A stretch of DNA of 64,000 bases from Acinetobacter sedimenti (GTDB taxonomy: Bacteria > Pseudomonadota > Gammaproteobacteria > Pseudomonadales > Moraxellaceae). The stretch lies in NCBI RefSeq assembly GCF_022601685.1, contig NZ_JAKUML010000002.1:124001-188000 (forward strand), given 5' to 3'. Shown here piece by piece: positions 1 through 9,103 of the stretch. A model generated the notes under the pieces. That model did not search any database. It was given only the letters and a program-made list of their open reading frames with translations, and had not been told where the DNA came from. The translations under genes and the position numbers were made by a program. Position 1 is the stretch's first letter, and each line of letters starts with the position of its first letter.

Positions 1-1941
1 ACTTAGACTATCTTTTGTTATTTCAATTTTATCTTCATGAGATGTGAAGTTTATAAAATCAGAGTCTTCATCTGCATCCATTTTTCTGTACAGTAATTCT
101 CTTTGCTCTTCTGAATTCTTATCTTCATATACTATTTTTTGAATTTCCTCTCCAAGCAAACCTTTAAAATCCTTAATAGCATCTAAATCCATATCAAATG
201 ATCTCACACCATCCATTAAACATATAGCATGGCTAAGAATTTCTTGAAGGATGTTTGTTGAGCGTAAGTGATGAACCAAAAATATCAATATATTAGCTTT
301 ATTTTCGTTATGCATATTTTTGCATAAAGAAATTATTTCAGGGTTTAACTCAATAGCATTATCAGCTAAATGCTTTGCACAGCAAAAATAATATAAGTAT
401 TTTTGCGAGAATTTCATATTCAGATCATTCCCATAAACAATAACTCCAGAATCAAATAAAACATCTTTAATATTTCTCGGAGATATATACTTCTTATCGT
501 ATTCAAATATTATTATTTTCAACTCCTCATCCGAAAAATACTCTAAATTATGAGAAAACAAATAATATGCCAAATATGATAAAAAATTTAAAATTCCATC
601 CAAATCGTTTGTTAAGGATATTTTTGCTTTCTTCAACATCCCTGTAAGTAATACATAATAGCACTGACCATAAGATGTAAGCTGATAATTATTGCCAGTA
701 CTCATATTTTCTAGGGTTTGTATTATTGTAAGAATATAAATTGGTCTAGAATCCATGATGTTTTTTTTCATTAAAGTATCAAAATGACTTGCCAAAGCAT
801 CAACTTTCTTATACATCACATTATCTATTTTAATGATTTCATTGTCTTCACCTATTTCATACCATTTTTTATAGAGTTCGTTTCTTTTTGCATATCCAAA
901 ATTGAGTATTTCTACTTCTTGAAATTTATATTTAAGATACTTATTGCTATTCATAAAAAATTTACTTTTATCTACGAATATAAAAACCTTAAAACAGGAA
1001 TCTGTGACTTTTCTTAAGAAATCATCCAAATATGAGTCTTTTAAGTTTAATTTTGAAAAATCATCAATCAATAAAATTGTTTTTTCTTTACTCAATTGAA
1101 AATTTAAGCCATATTTTTCATTAAATATACTAATCAGTTTTTCAAGTTCAGTTGTTCTATTATTTTCAAAATTCACTGTGACTGGATAGTAACCACTGTC
1201 CAAATAATCACTTGCTAGCCTCTTCATCAAAGATGTCTTGCCTGACTCCTCCCCCCCTAGAAAGTATAAAAAATCATATTTTTCAACTATCTCTTTAACA
1301 CTCCACTTATATTTATTTATTGCATTATTATCATCAACACATTTTATATCAGGATAAATAAAAATATCATTCAAACTTAAAAAGTCTTTTTTTGCATGCT
1401 TAATAACTATTCCTAAGTCATTTAGATAGCTTTGATACGAAGTTGTTTCTACACTCTTAGTGACCACGCTAAATGAATTTTTTTTTTCTAATTCATGTTG
1501 CATATTTTTTATTAACTTTGCCAACTCGTCAGAAACATCGGTATAAACATCATCTTCATCATCCCACTTGACTATAGGTTGAGCATCTTTTGGTTGACAT
1601 TTTAAATCTGAAAAGACCGTATGATCCCAGTTACACTTTCTCAAAATCACTGGAAATATATTTGCTTTTCCAACTTGACGTTGATCCAATGCATACTTTA
1701 ACTCTTTTTCAATACAGTAATCTGATGCTAAATAATCCGAACTAATCAGGCATACAAATATAGAACTTTTTTCTTGTGCATTTCGTATAGATTCGTTTAA
1801 AGACTCACCTGTTAAAATTTCACCGTCATGCCAAAGTTCAACTTGATAGCTACTTAAAATTGGTTTTATATACTTCAAGAATTTATTTTTATACTCATCA
1901 TCTTCATGACAATAACTTAAAAATATTTTTACTTCAGTCAT
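1..1941 (-). CDS. TIR-domain / STAND NTPase protein, C-terminus cut by the window edge
   Basis: The frame is open for 647 codons from an ATG at 1941 to base 1, with no stop, so the C-terminus is missing. An SD (AAGGTGA) lies about 8 nt upstream. Residues 1-125 read as a TIR domain: it opens MTEVKIFLSYCHEDDE, and the helix SDYLASDYCIEKEL (68-81) places E80 at the position of the NADase glutamate. A linker leads to a P-loop NTPase with Walker A GEESGKTS (230-237) and Walker B TILLIDDF (288-295). A NACHT/STAND-like stretch follows (NFGYAKRNELYKKW, 347-360; RPIYILTIIQTLE near 412), then a helical region with KFSQKYLYYF (510-519). In known TIR-STAND proteins the NTPase and a C-terminal sensor detect phage and TIR destroys NAD+; that role is inferred here. 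The gene is far more AT-rich than its neighbours, which suggests transfer. The domain reading is firm; the exact NTPase family is not. Confidence 0.85.
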   Translation of the reverse strand, partial: MTEVKIFLSYCHEDDEYKNKFLKYIKPILSSYQVELWHDGEILTGESLNESIRNAQEKSSIFVCLISSDYLASDYCIEKELKYALDQRQVGKANIFPVILRKCNWDHTVFSDLKCQPKDAQPIVKWDDEDDVYTDVSDELAKLIKNMQHELEKKNSFSVVTKSVETTSYQSYLNDLGIVIKHAKKDFLSLNDIFIYPDIKCVDDNNAINKYKWSVKEIVEKYDFLYFLGGEESGKTSLMKRLASDYLDSGYYPVTVNFENNRTTELEKLISIFNEKYGLNFQLSKEKTILLIDDFSKLNLKDSYLDDFLRKVTDSCFKVFIFVDKSKFFMNSNKYLKYKFQEVEILNFGYAKRNELYKKWYEIGEDNEIIKIDNVMYKKVDALASHFDTLMKKNIMDSRPIYILTIIQTLENMSTGNNYQLTSYGQCYYVLLTGMLKKAKISLTNDLDGILNFLSYLAYYLFSHNLEYFSDEELKIIIFEYDKKYISPRNIKDVLFDSGVIVYGNDLNMKFSQKYLYYFCCAKHLADNAIELNPEIISLCKNMHNENKANILIFLVHHLRSTNILQEILSHAICLMDGVRSFDMDLDAIKDFKGLLGEEIQKIVYEDKNSEEQRELLYRKMDADEDSDFINFTSHEDKIEITKDSLS

Positions 1942-2102
1942 TTCAAGATCACCTTATAATTTTTTGACTTCACTAAGTATGTATAGGAGTTAGAAAACCG
2001 TATTCAGACTGTTTCTGTATGAACCTACCCAGTAAAATAACATCTCCTTCAGATTTAACAAATCATTATTTTATTTCAAGTTATTTAAATTTATTCCTAG
2101 CT

Positions 2103-2139
2103 CCACCTTGCAAGAAATTTAACATTCTTCGCAAGGTGG
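2103..2139 (-). terminator. Hairpin downstream of czcA
   Basis: Arms CCACCTTGC (2103-2111) and GCAAGGTGG (2131-2139) are perfect inverted repeats, starting 8 nt past the czcA stop. On the czcA strand the stem is not followed by a clean T run. It may be an imperfect terminator, or the edge of the block holding the TIR gene. Confidence 0.45.
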
Positions 2140-2147
2140 ATTTGGTC

Positions 2148-5100
2148 TTATAAAGTTTCCTTGCTATGTTTTTTAGTATTCATCCAACGATAGAACACAG
2201 GCAACACCACCAAAGTCAGTAAGGTTGAGGAAATAATTCCCCCGATCACCACCGTTGCCAATGGTCGCTGAACTTCTGCACCTGTCCCAGTGGCAATCGC
2301 CATCGGAATAAAGCCAAACGATGCCACACACGCCGTCATTAACACAGGACGTAAGCGCAGGATTGCCCCTTGCCACGTTGCCTCAACGATCGACATGCCT
2401 TGCTCTCGAAGCTCCCGCATAAAGCTGAGCATCACCAAACCATTCAGCACCGCCACACCTGACAAGGCGATAAAGCCAACACCTGCCGACATGGAGAGCG
2501 GAATATCACGAAGCCACAGCGCCACCACACCCCCAGTCAAGGCAAACGGTACGCCCATAAAGACCAATAGGCTTTGTTTGACATTGGAAAATACCGCCAT
2601 GAGCAAAACAAAGATCATGATCAATGCCAATGGAATCACGATCTGCATGCGAGCTTTTGCCGAAGCGAGATTTTCAAACTGACCGCCGTACTCAAGCCAA
2701 TAGCCTGACGGCAACTCTTGCTTGGATAAGGTACTTTGTATCTCTGCCACAAATGAACCGAGATCACGTCCTTCGACATTGGCTGTAATGACAATTCGTC
2801 TTTTACCATTTTCACGACTGACTTGGTTGATACCCATGATATTTTCGACCTCTGCCACATCTTGCAGTTGGATTAAACCACCATTCGGCAATGCAATCGG
2901 TAGTTGCGCCAATTGCGCCACAGTGCGCTGTGCATCATCAAGGCGCACCACGAGGTCAAAACGGCGATCGCCTTGTAGCATTTGCCCGACATTTTCACCA
3001 CCAATACTTGCCGATACGATGTCTTGAATATCACGACTCGATAGTCCGTACTGCCCTGCGAGATCACGATTCACCGCCACATTGAGTAGTGGTAAACCCG
3101 ATATTTGCTCAACATTGACCGCTGATGCACCTGAGATTTGCTTGATTTTATCAGCGATTTTCTCTGCCTCTGTACCAAGCACTTCCATATCATCGCCAAA
3201 TAGTTTGACCCCAATATCACTACGCACACCTGAGATTAACTCGTTAAAACGTAGCTCAATCGGCTGTGAAAATTCACTATTATTCCCCGGCAAAGTGGCA
3301 AGGAAAGCCTGCATCCGATTGCGTAAATCATCGAGGCTTTGTTTCGAATTTTCCCATTCAGACTTTGGTTTTAAGATAATAAAACCATCAGAAATATTCG
3401 GTGGCATCACGTCAGTGGCGACTTCTGCCGTCCCTGTGCGAGAGAATACGGCTTTGATTTCAGGAAATTCTTTCAGGAGCAACTTTTCAGTATTTTCCTG
3501 CATGATCAAGGACTGATCTAAACCTGTACTTGGCGCACGCAATTGTTGTACCGCAAAGTCGCCCTCTTGCAACTGCGGTGCAAACTCACTGCCCATTTGG
3601 CTAAACAGCACTGCGGTAAAAACCAGTACACAGCTCACGGTCGCCACGACGAAATATTTAAATTGATACGCCCAGTCCAAAATCGCCAAGTAACGATTTT
3701 TTAACCACGCCATCCAACGACTTTCTTTTTCTTTCACTTCACCTGTGACGAATAATGCCACCGCCGCAGGGACGAAAGTCACAGAAAGAATCATCGCACC
3801 AAGTAGCGCAAGCACCACGGTAAATGCCATTGGGTGGAACAGTTTGGCCTCTACACCTGTCAAAGCGAAGATGGGCAAATACACCACCATGATAATGGTT
3901 TGACCAAAGATCAGCGGACGGCGAGCTTGCTTTGCAGCGAGGAAGACTTCTTTAAAGCGCTCTTGTCGTGTCAGGATTCTGCCAAGATGCTTTTGCTGTT
4001 CTGCGAGTCGTCGGATACAGTTTTCCACGATCACCACCGCACCATCGACGATAATCCCGAAATCCAGTGCGCCCAAACTCATTAAGTTGGCACTGACTTT
4101 TTGCTCTGCCATGCCTGTTAAGGTAAATAGCATCGACAGTGGAATCACGCAGGCGGTAATTAATGCTGCACGGAAATTCCCAAGGAAAATAAGCAAAATG
4201 ACGATGACTAAGATCGCCCCTTCGACAAGGTTTTTCTGCACCGTTGCAATGGCTTTTTCCACCAGTGTGGTACGGTTATAGACCGTTTCGATCCTCACGC
4301 CTTTGGGTAAAGACTGTTGAATTTCTTTGACTTTTTGATCGAGATCAATGGCGACGCTACGGCTATTTTCGCCCATCATCATCATTGCCACACCCAACAC
4401 GGTTTCTTCACCGTTGTAGGTTGCAGCACCTGTACGCAGATCATGACCGATCGACACCGAGGCGATGTCAGCTACTCGAATCGGCACACCCGGACGCTCA
4501 CTCACCACCACATTTGCAATATCCTCGACCGAGCCCAATGCCCCCGGTACACGCACGGTAATTTGCTGACCATTTTCCTCGATAAAGCCTGCACCACGAT
4601 TTTCATTATTGTCTGACAACGCAGTTTGCAAATCGTCAAGACTGATTTGCAGTTGTTGCATGGTATTAAAATCTGGCGACACCACATAGGTTTTATTAAA
4701 GCCACCGATGCTGTTGATCTCCGCCACACCTTCAACACGTTGTAGCTGTGGACGCACCACCCAATCTTGCAACTCTCGTAAATCCATCGCCGTGTATGGT
4801 GTGCCATCGTCTTTTTTCGCATTAGGCTCTGCGAGTAACACCCATTGATAAATCTCACCCAATCCTGTGGAGATCGGTGACATTTTGGTTTCGACTTGTT
4901 CAGGCAAATCACCCTGCGCCTCTTGTAGACGTTGATTGATTTGCTGTCTTGCCCAATAGATATCCGTACCATCTTCAAAGACAATGGTGACTTGCGACAA
5001 ACCATAACGTGAAATCGAGCGGGTATATTCCAGCTTTGGCATGCCTGCCATGGCGGTTTCAATCGGATAGGTGACCCGTTGCTCCATCTCTAGTGCAGTA

Positions 5101-5363
5101 AACCCATTCGCTTGGCTATTGATCTGCACTTGGGTATTGGTAATGTCAGGTACAGCATCGATCGGGAGTTTTTGATAACTCCATACCCCGACCACGATCC
5201 ACACTACGACAAAGAGCATTACCCAAATGGCATTATTGATGGAAAATTCAATCAGCCGATCAAACCAACCTTCTATTGGCAAATCGTGAAAGTCATCTTT
5301 AGATTTTTGCTGATCTTGAATTGCTTTCTTGTCTTGAGTTTCGGAGTCAGGATTAGTGTGCAT
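2148..5363 (-). CDS. czcA: CzcA/CusA-family heavy-metal efflux RND pump (inner membrane)
   Basis: 1071 residues, the usual length for HME-RND pumps. This is the proton-driven inner-membrane engine that exports divalent metals such as Zn, Cd or Co through a tripartite complex. After a short hydrophilic N-terminus comes a first membrane helix (INNAIWVMLFVVVWIVVG), a large periplasmic porter domain, the mid-membrane bundle, a second porter domain and a final bundle. The family signature DFGIIVDGAVVIVEN begins at D434. D434, D440 and E447 match the spacing of the CzcA proton-relay residues, and this motif form points to the Co/Zn/Cd class more than the Cu/Ag class. The start overlaps the czcB end by 11 nt and the SD lies inside czcB, so translation is probably coupled. 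Confidence 0.95.
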   Translation of the reverse strand: MHTNPDSETQDKKAIQDQQKSKDDFHDLPIEGWFDRLIEFSINNAIWVMLFVVVWIVVGVWSYQKLPIDAVPDITNTQVQINSQANGFTALEMEQRVTYPIETAMAGMPKLEYTRSISRYGLSQVTIVFEDGTDIYWARQQINQRLQEAQGDLPEQVETKMSPISTGLGEIYQWVLLAEPNAKKDDGTPYTAMDLRELQDWVVRPQLQRVEGVAEINSIGGFNKTYVVSPDFNTMQQLQISLDDLQTALSDNNENRGAGFIEENGQQITVRVPGALGSVEDIANVVVSERPGVPIRVADIASVSIGHDLRTGAATYNGEETVLGVAMMMMGENSRSVAIDLDQKVKEIQQSLPKGVRIETVYNRTTLVEKAIATVQKNLVEGAILVIVILLIFLGNFRAALITACVIPLSMLFTLTGMAEQKVSANLMSLGALDFGIIVDGAVVIVENCIRRLAEQQKHLGRILTRQERFKEVFLAAKQARRPLIFGQTIIMVVYLPIFALTGVEAKLFHPMAFTVVLALLGAMILSVTFVPAAVALFVTGEVKEKESRWMAWLKNRYLAILDWAYQFKYFVVATVSCVLVFTAVLFSQMGSEFAPQLQEGDFAVQQLRAPSTGLDQSLIMQENTEKLLLKEFPEIKAVFSRTGTAEVATDVMPPNISDGFIILKPKSEWENSKQSLDDLRNRMQAFLATLPGNNSEFSQPIELRFNELISGVRSDIGVKLFGDDMEVLGTEAEKIADKIKQISGASAVNVEQISGLPLLNVAVNRDLAGQYGLSSRDIQDIVSASIGGENVGQMLQGDRRFDLVVRLDDAQRTVAQLAQLPIALPNGGLIQLQDVAEVENIMGINQVSRENGKRRIVITANVEGRDLGSFVAEIQSTLSKQELPSGYWLEYGGQFENLASAKARMQIVIPLALIMIFVLLMAVFSNVKQSLLVFMGVPFALTGGVVALWLRDIPLSMSAGVGFIALSGVAVLNGLVMLSFMRELREQGMSIVEATWQGAILRLRPVLMTACVASFGFIPMAIATGTGAEVQRPLATVVIGGIISSTLLTLVVLPVFYRWMNTKKHSKETL

Positions 5364-6702
5364 GCGCCGCCTCTCCTTTTTCCAATTCAGATTTCAGCAA
5401 GAAGCTACCTTGACTGGCATAGCTTTGATTTGCTGTTAATCCTTTACGCACTTCAACCCATTGTTGATCGCTTGACTGCTGTGCTGTAGATAAGCTCCCT
5501 AAGTCTATCTCTTGTGGATAAAACTCCACATTATCTCCATGCTGTGTCGCTACAAACACCACATTTTTACCATCAATCTGTTGTACCGCTTGCTTCTGTA
5601 CACGTAGCACTTGTTTGCTCGATGAGGTCGGCAGATTCACACTGACTTTCAGATTTGGACGCAGTGCCATGTCTTTTGACAACACCACCGCACGAACTTG
5701 TAAGCGCCCTGTGGCTTGATCGGCTTGACTGGCAAGTGTTTGAATCCGAGCTTGATACGTCTGACCATTTTGTAATGCAGTAAATTCAATCTGCTGATTT
5801 GGCGCAAGTTGAATGTTTTGCTGTGATGGTAAAACAAACTCAAGCCACAGCTGACTCAGCTCATCAATCACGAAGAGTTGATCTGCAAGTTGCACGTATT
5901 CACCAACCATAATGTCTTTATTCGAGATCACCCCAGACATTGGCGCAGTCAAGGTATAGCGACCATTCGAGCTTTTTGCCCCGCCTAATGCCTGTATCTG
6001 ACTTTGCGCAACTTTTAACTCGATCTGCGCTTTACGATAGGCGTTTTCAGCACGTTGATAGTCTTGCTTTGCCGAGACACCTTGTGACCACAGTTGTTTT
6101 TCACGGTTGTATTCTTGTTGAGCAAGTTGCAGATTGCTTTGTGCCAGTTGTACATTTGACTGTTGCCCAACCAAATCAGGCGACACAATGGTGGCCAAAC
6201 GTTGACCTTTGCCCACACGTTGTCCAAGATTAGCATTCACCGATTCAACACGCCCTGAAAACATCGAAGAAACGTGCGCTTGTTGGTCAGTATTGGTCAC
6301 CAGCATGGCAGGTACCGTCGTGGTCTCATTCACCACACCAACGCTCGTTCTGGCAATCGTTACACCTTGCTGTTGGAGTTGTTGTGTCGTGAGTTCGATT
6401 GCGCCTTCACTATGCCCTTCTTCGGTCGCCGATTCTCCTGAATGGCTATCTTCTGAATTTTCACCTTCAGAATGCCCTTCTTCATCGTGATTTTCGTCAG
6501 CGTGTCCTTCTTCGGCATGCGCCTCTTCTGCACCATGACCATGACTATCTTCTGAGGCGGTGTCAGGTTTTGAAAATAACAAAAATGCGCTAATCGCAGC
6601 CACGGTTAAGCCGATCACCAGTACAATGAGTAGCGCTTGAGAGACTTTGCCAAACTGCGATGTTTTTGCTGTCATGTTTAAATTTTTCATTTGAATTTCC
6701 AT
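5353..6702 (-). CDS. czcB: CzcB-type periplasmic adaptor (membrane fusion protein) with His-rich N-terminus
   Basis: 449 residues. The adaptor links the RND pump to the outer-membrane channel. A single membrane anchor (about 21-43) is followed by a His/Glu/Asp-rich segment (50-100) with eight histidines at 54, 56, 62, 67, 72, 77, 87 and 97, which looks like a metal-binding antenna. Then come a barrel-sandwich hybrid/lipoyl region, an alpha-helical hairpin (QSNVQLAQSNLQLAQQEYNR) and beta-barrel domains typical of HlyD/CzcB proteins. The start at 6702 has a GGGAG SD 7 nt upstream and sits 2 nt from the czcC stop. His-rich insertions like this are common in Zn/Co/Cd adaptors. Metal preference cannot be fixed from sequence. 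Confidence 0.94.
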   Translation of the reverse strand: MEIQMKNLNMTAKTSQFGKVSQALLIVLVIGLTVAAISAFLLFSKPDTASEDSHGHGAEEAHAEEGHADENHDEEGHSEGENSEDSHSGESATEEGHSEGAIELTTQQLQQQGVTIARTSVGVVNETTTVPAMLVTNTDQQAHVSSMFSGRVESVNANLGQRVGKGQRLATIVSPDLVGQQSNVQLAQSNLQLAQQEYNREKQLWSQGVSAKQDYQRAENAYRKAQIELKVAQSQIQALGGAKSSNGRYTLTAPMSGVISNKDIMVGEYVQLADQLFVIDELSQLWLEFVLPSQQNIQLAPNQQIEFTALQNGQTYQARIQTLASQADQATGRLQVRAVVLSKDMALRPNLKVSVNLPTSSSKQVLRVQKQAVQQIDGKNVVFVATQHGDNVEFYPQEIDLGSLSTAQQSSDQQWVEVRKGLTANQSYASQGSFLLKSELEKGEAAHAH

Positions 6703-6704
6703 TG

Positions 6705-8126
6705 TTATTCTCCCGCCCCAATCAGTTCATTATTTTGAATCGCCTGCCAAAAGGCTTGATTCATGTTGTGTAGCGCATCGGCTTGGGTGATTTCTTCCAA
6801 CGCAAAGCCTTGGCTGATACTTTGCAGTTCGATATAGCTTTGCCATGCTTGACCAAGCACATCGATTTTTTGCAGACGGGTTTGTTGTAACTGTTGCGTC
6901 GCTTGCTGTACGTCGGTGACGGAGAGTTTTCCTGCTCGGAAGCCAAGCATCACTTTCTGCTGTACTTGCTCTGCCAAAGGCACTTGCACTTGATCGATTT
7001 GTTGAAATTGCGTTGACAATCCATCAAGCTGATCAAGCAAGCTTTGAAGCTTCAACTCAGCTTGCTCAAGCTGATAGCGTTGTTGTTGCGCAAGACTAGT
7101 TTGCTTTGCCTGCACCATCGCTGACTTATACTGATTACTATTAAACAGATTCAGCGGAATTTCCACGCCCACATTGAGCCGAGTGTTGCTCTCTTGCTCA
7201 GGCGATTTGTCTTGGGTCATACCCAATAGCAAAGTGGGCTGAGGACGAGCCGCTGACTTGAGCATGGCAAGCTCGGCATAACTTTGCTTGCTTTGCAGTT
7301 GCAGATTTTGCGTGAGCCAATTGTTTTTCGACTGTGCTAGGACTTGATCTTCCGACCATTTTGGGAAGATATTTTCCACAGATAATGCAGAAGCATTCAT
7401 CATGTTTTGACCGAGAGATCGCTCGCCCCAAAGTGCGGATAAATTCTGCTTGGCTGTCTGCAACTGCTGGGCAACTTGCTGTGCCTGACGTTCATCCGCA
7501 AGCACACTCATTTTGATACGATCAACATCGACTTGCGCAATTGCGCCTGCTTGATAGCGTTTTTGCGTGGCATCCAAGATTTGACGACTGGTAGCAAGTT
7601 GTTGCTCGGTGAGTTGATGCTCTAATTCGCCAATCACCACCTGCGACCAGAGATAACTGACGATCAATTCGAGCTTGGCACGATAGATCTTTTCATGGAG
7701 TTCGATTTGCGCATTGGATAGTTTTGCAAGATTTTGTCTCGCCTGACGCACGCCGAAAATATCCAAAGGCTGAGCAATACCAATACTCAGTTCACGTTCT
7801 TGATCATTAGCAAAACCAGTTTGTTCAATGCTCAGACTTGGATTTTGCCACAGTTGACTTTGTGCAAGATTGGCTTGACCAATCTGTTGTTGTGTTTGCC
7901 ATAACCCTGTTTGCAACTGATATTGTAGTGTTTGATCTATTGCCTGACTCAGACTATGAGTCTGTTCATTTTGATTTGAAATTGAAGCTTGAATGGATTG
8001 ATTCTTCGTCGAATCGCTTGGTATCTCTGTATTATCTGCATAAGTATTCGATGCACAGATTACAGCCATAGCCATGCACAATGCCTTTAAAGAATAGGTT
8101 TGACTTTGATCTTTGAAAACTTTCAT
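6705..8126 (-). CDS. czcC: CzcC-type outer-membrane efflux channel (TolC/OEP family)
   Basis: Outer-membrane factor of the Czc tripartite pump. From the ATG at 8126 the protein has 473 residues and begins with a signal peptide (MKVFKDQSQTYSLKALCMAMAVICASNTYA). A GTG in the same frame at 8138 would add four residues, but the GGGA SD is better spaced for 8126. The body is made of two repeated OEP units rich in Gln and Leu (for example LAQQQRYQLEQAELKLQSLL), as expected for the coiled alpha-barrel. It is second in the czcICBA order and nearly touches czcB. Confidence 0.93.
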   Translation of the reverse strand: MKVFKDQSQTYSLKALCMAMAVICASNTYADNTEIPSDSTKNQSIQASISNQNEQTHSLSQAIDQTLQYQLQTGLWQTQQQIGQANLAQSQLWQNPSLSIEQTGFANDQERELSIGIAQPLDIFGVRQARQNLAKLSNAQIELHEKIYRAKLELIVSYLWSQVVIGELEHQLTEQQLATSRQILDATQKRYQAGAIAQVDVDRIKMSVLADERQAQQVAQQLQTAKQNLSALWGERSLGQNMMNASALSVENIFPKWSEDQVLAQSKNNWLTQNLQLQSKQSYAELAMLKSAARPQPTLLLGMTQDKSPEQESNTRLNVGVEIPLNLFNSNQYKSAMVQAKQTSLAQQQRYQLEQAELKLQSLLDQLDGLSTQFQQIDQVQVPLAEQVQQKVMLGFRAGKLSVTDVQQATQQLQQTRLQKIDVLGQAWQSYIELQSISQGFALEEITQADALHNMNQAFWQAIQNNELIGAGE

Positions 8127-8207
8127 ATGTATTCCCACTATTTTTAATACGAAACTGCTTTTAACTCGGTTAAAAACGTCGTGGTGGGAATGTTGAGGCT
8201 ACCCCAC

Positions 8208-8633
8208 CTATAGCGGGGATGAAAGCGGTGGTGGCGTGATCGAACCTAGATCAGGAGATTGATATAGATTGTTCCAAACAAACTGTGGTGTACGGCTCAT
8301 CTGAAACGCATTCGACTGCACAATCTCTGCAAGTGTGTCTTGGATCAAAATATGATTCATCGACGGCAAGTGATCGTGATGATCTTGGGAAAGGTTCAGC
8401 TGATTTTCGCTGAGCTTGTTTTGCGTATCATTGCTCTGCTTGGCTTGATCATGCGAATGGCTTTGATCTGTATGGCTTAGGCATTCTTCTAAGACTTGAT
8501 GATGCCCAAAATGCGTTTTATGAACTTGTGAAAAATCGACAGATTCATGCTGACAAAATGCCGCTGCCACATTCCAAGCACTTTGGAATATGAACAAACT
8601 CATCATAATCAAGATCAGTGGCAGTTTTTTCAT
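8208..8633 (-). CDS. czcI: CzcI-like small His-rich exported protein
   Basis: 141 residues from the ATG at 8633. It has an N-terminal hydrophobic segment (KKLPLILIMMSLFIFQSAWNVAAAF), then a His/Asp/Gln-rich region (HKTHFGHH, HTDQSHSHD, DHHDHLPSMNH). Position ahead of czcCBA and composition match CzcI, a poorly understood periplasmic protein linked to control of the czc operon. The frame is open upstream to 8756, but that ATG lies inside the terminator of the preceding operon, so the inner start is preferred, although it has no clear SD. The family call rests on context and composition. Confidence 0.7.
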   Translation of the reverse strand: MKKLPLILIMMSLFIFQSAWNVAAAFCQHESVDFSQVHKTHFGHHQVLEECLSHTDQSHSHDQAKQSNDTQNKLSENQLNLSQDHHDHLPSMNHILIQDTLAEIVQSNAFQMSRTPQFVWNNLYQSPDLGSITPPPLSSPL

Positions 8634-8735
8634 GTCAAATTTTTTATATCGTCGGTGAAATTCAGCGCAACGATTCGCTATAGGTGAACACAACAGAGTG
8701 CTTAGATTGTAAACAAGATTAGGAAATGTGCAAAA

Positions 8736-8763
8736 CAAATCTGTGATTATTTTCACAGATTTG
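8736..8763 (-). terminator. Rho-independent terminator of the feo operon
   Basis: Perfect 11-bp inverted repeat, CAAATCTGTGA (8736-8746) and TCACAGATTTG (8753-8763), with a 6-nt loop. On the minus strand it is followed by TTTTG. It separates the feo genes from czcICBA. Confidence 0.8.
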
Positions 8764-8769
8764 CAAAAA

Positions 8770-9033
8770 CTACTTCCATTTTACCGTTTGGATTTCAATT
8801 TTTTGGGCTGATTTTCCATCACTTGGATCGTTCTCGGTATCACAACCACACCCGCCACCACAGCCAACGGGCGCTTTAGGTGCAAGCCATTTTGCAAGGG
8901 TAGACCATCCTCGATTCTGACTAAAGTTGGAAAGCGCAGAAAATGTTTTCTTTGCCGTATTTGGAAAAACTTTTTTAAATACGACCAACACACTCCACAA
9001 TACCAGTAGCGTAATAATCAGCATCTCAATCAT
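8770..9033 (-). CDS. Small Cys-rich single-span membrane protein of the feo operon
   Basis: 87 residues from the ATG at 9033, which has a GGGAG SD 8 nt upstream; a TTG in frame at 9060 is a worse start. One membrane helix (MLIITLLVLWSVLVVF) is followed by a basic segment, a GCGGGCGC cluster (four Cys) and an acidic tail. It follows feoB by 70 bp and ends at the operon terminator. By position it takes the place of FeoC or of the FeoB-associated Cys-rich protein of other bacteria, but it has no winged-helix domain. The Cys cluster could bind iron or act as a redox sensor; this is inference. Confidence 0.75.
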   Translation of the reverse strand: MIEMLIITLLVLWSVLVVFKKVFPNTAKKTFSALSNFSQNRGWSTLAKWLAPKAPVGCGGGCGCDTENDPSDGKSAQKIEIQTVKWK

Positions 9034-9103
9034 GATTTTTCTCCCATGACCATTCTCCAAACAGAGTTTAGGTAAATCGTACTGTGAAAGTTTTCACTTC
9101 CAA

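Noticed and set aside
4502..5062. 186-codon minus-strand ORF inside czcA
   Set aside because: Shifted frame of a conserved 1071-residue pump gene; low-complexity, unlike any family.
8634..8756. 41-codon N-terminal extension of the CzcI-like protein
   Set aside because: Its ATG lies within the feo terminator hairpin, so it would not be on the czc transcript, and the extension hides the signal sequence.
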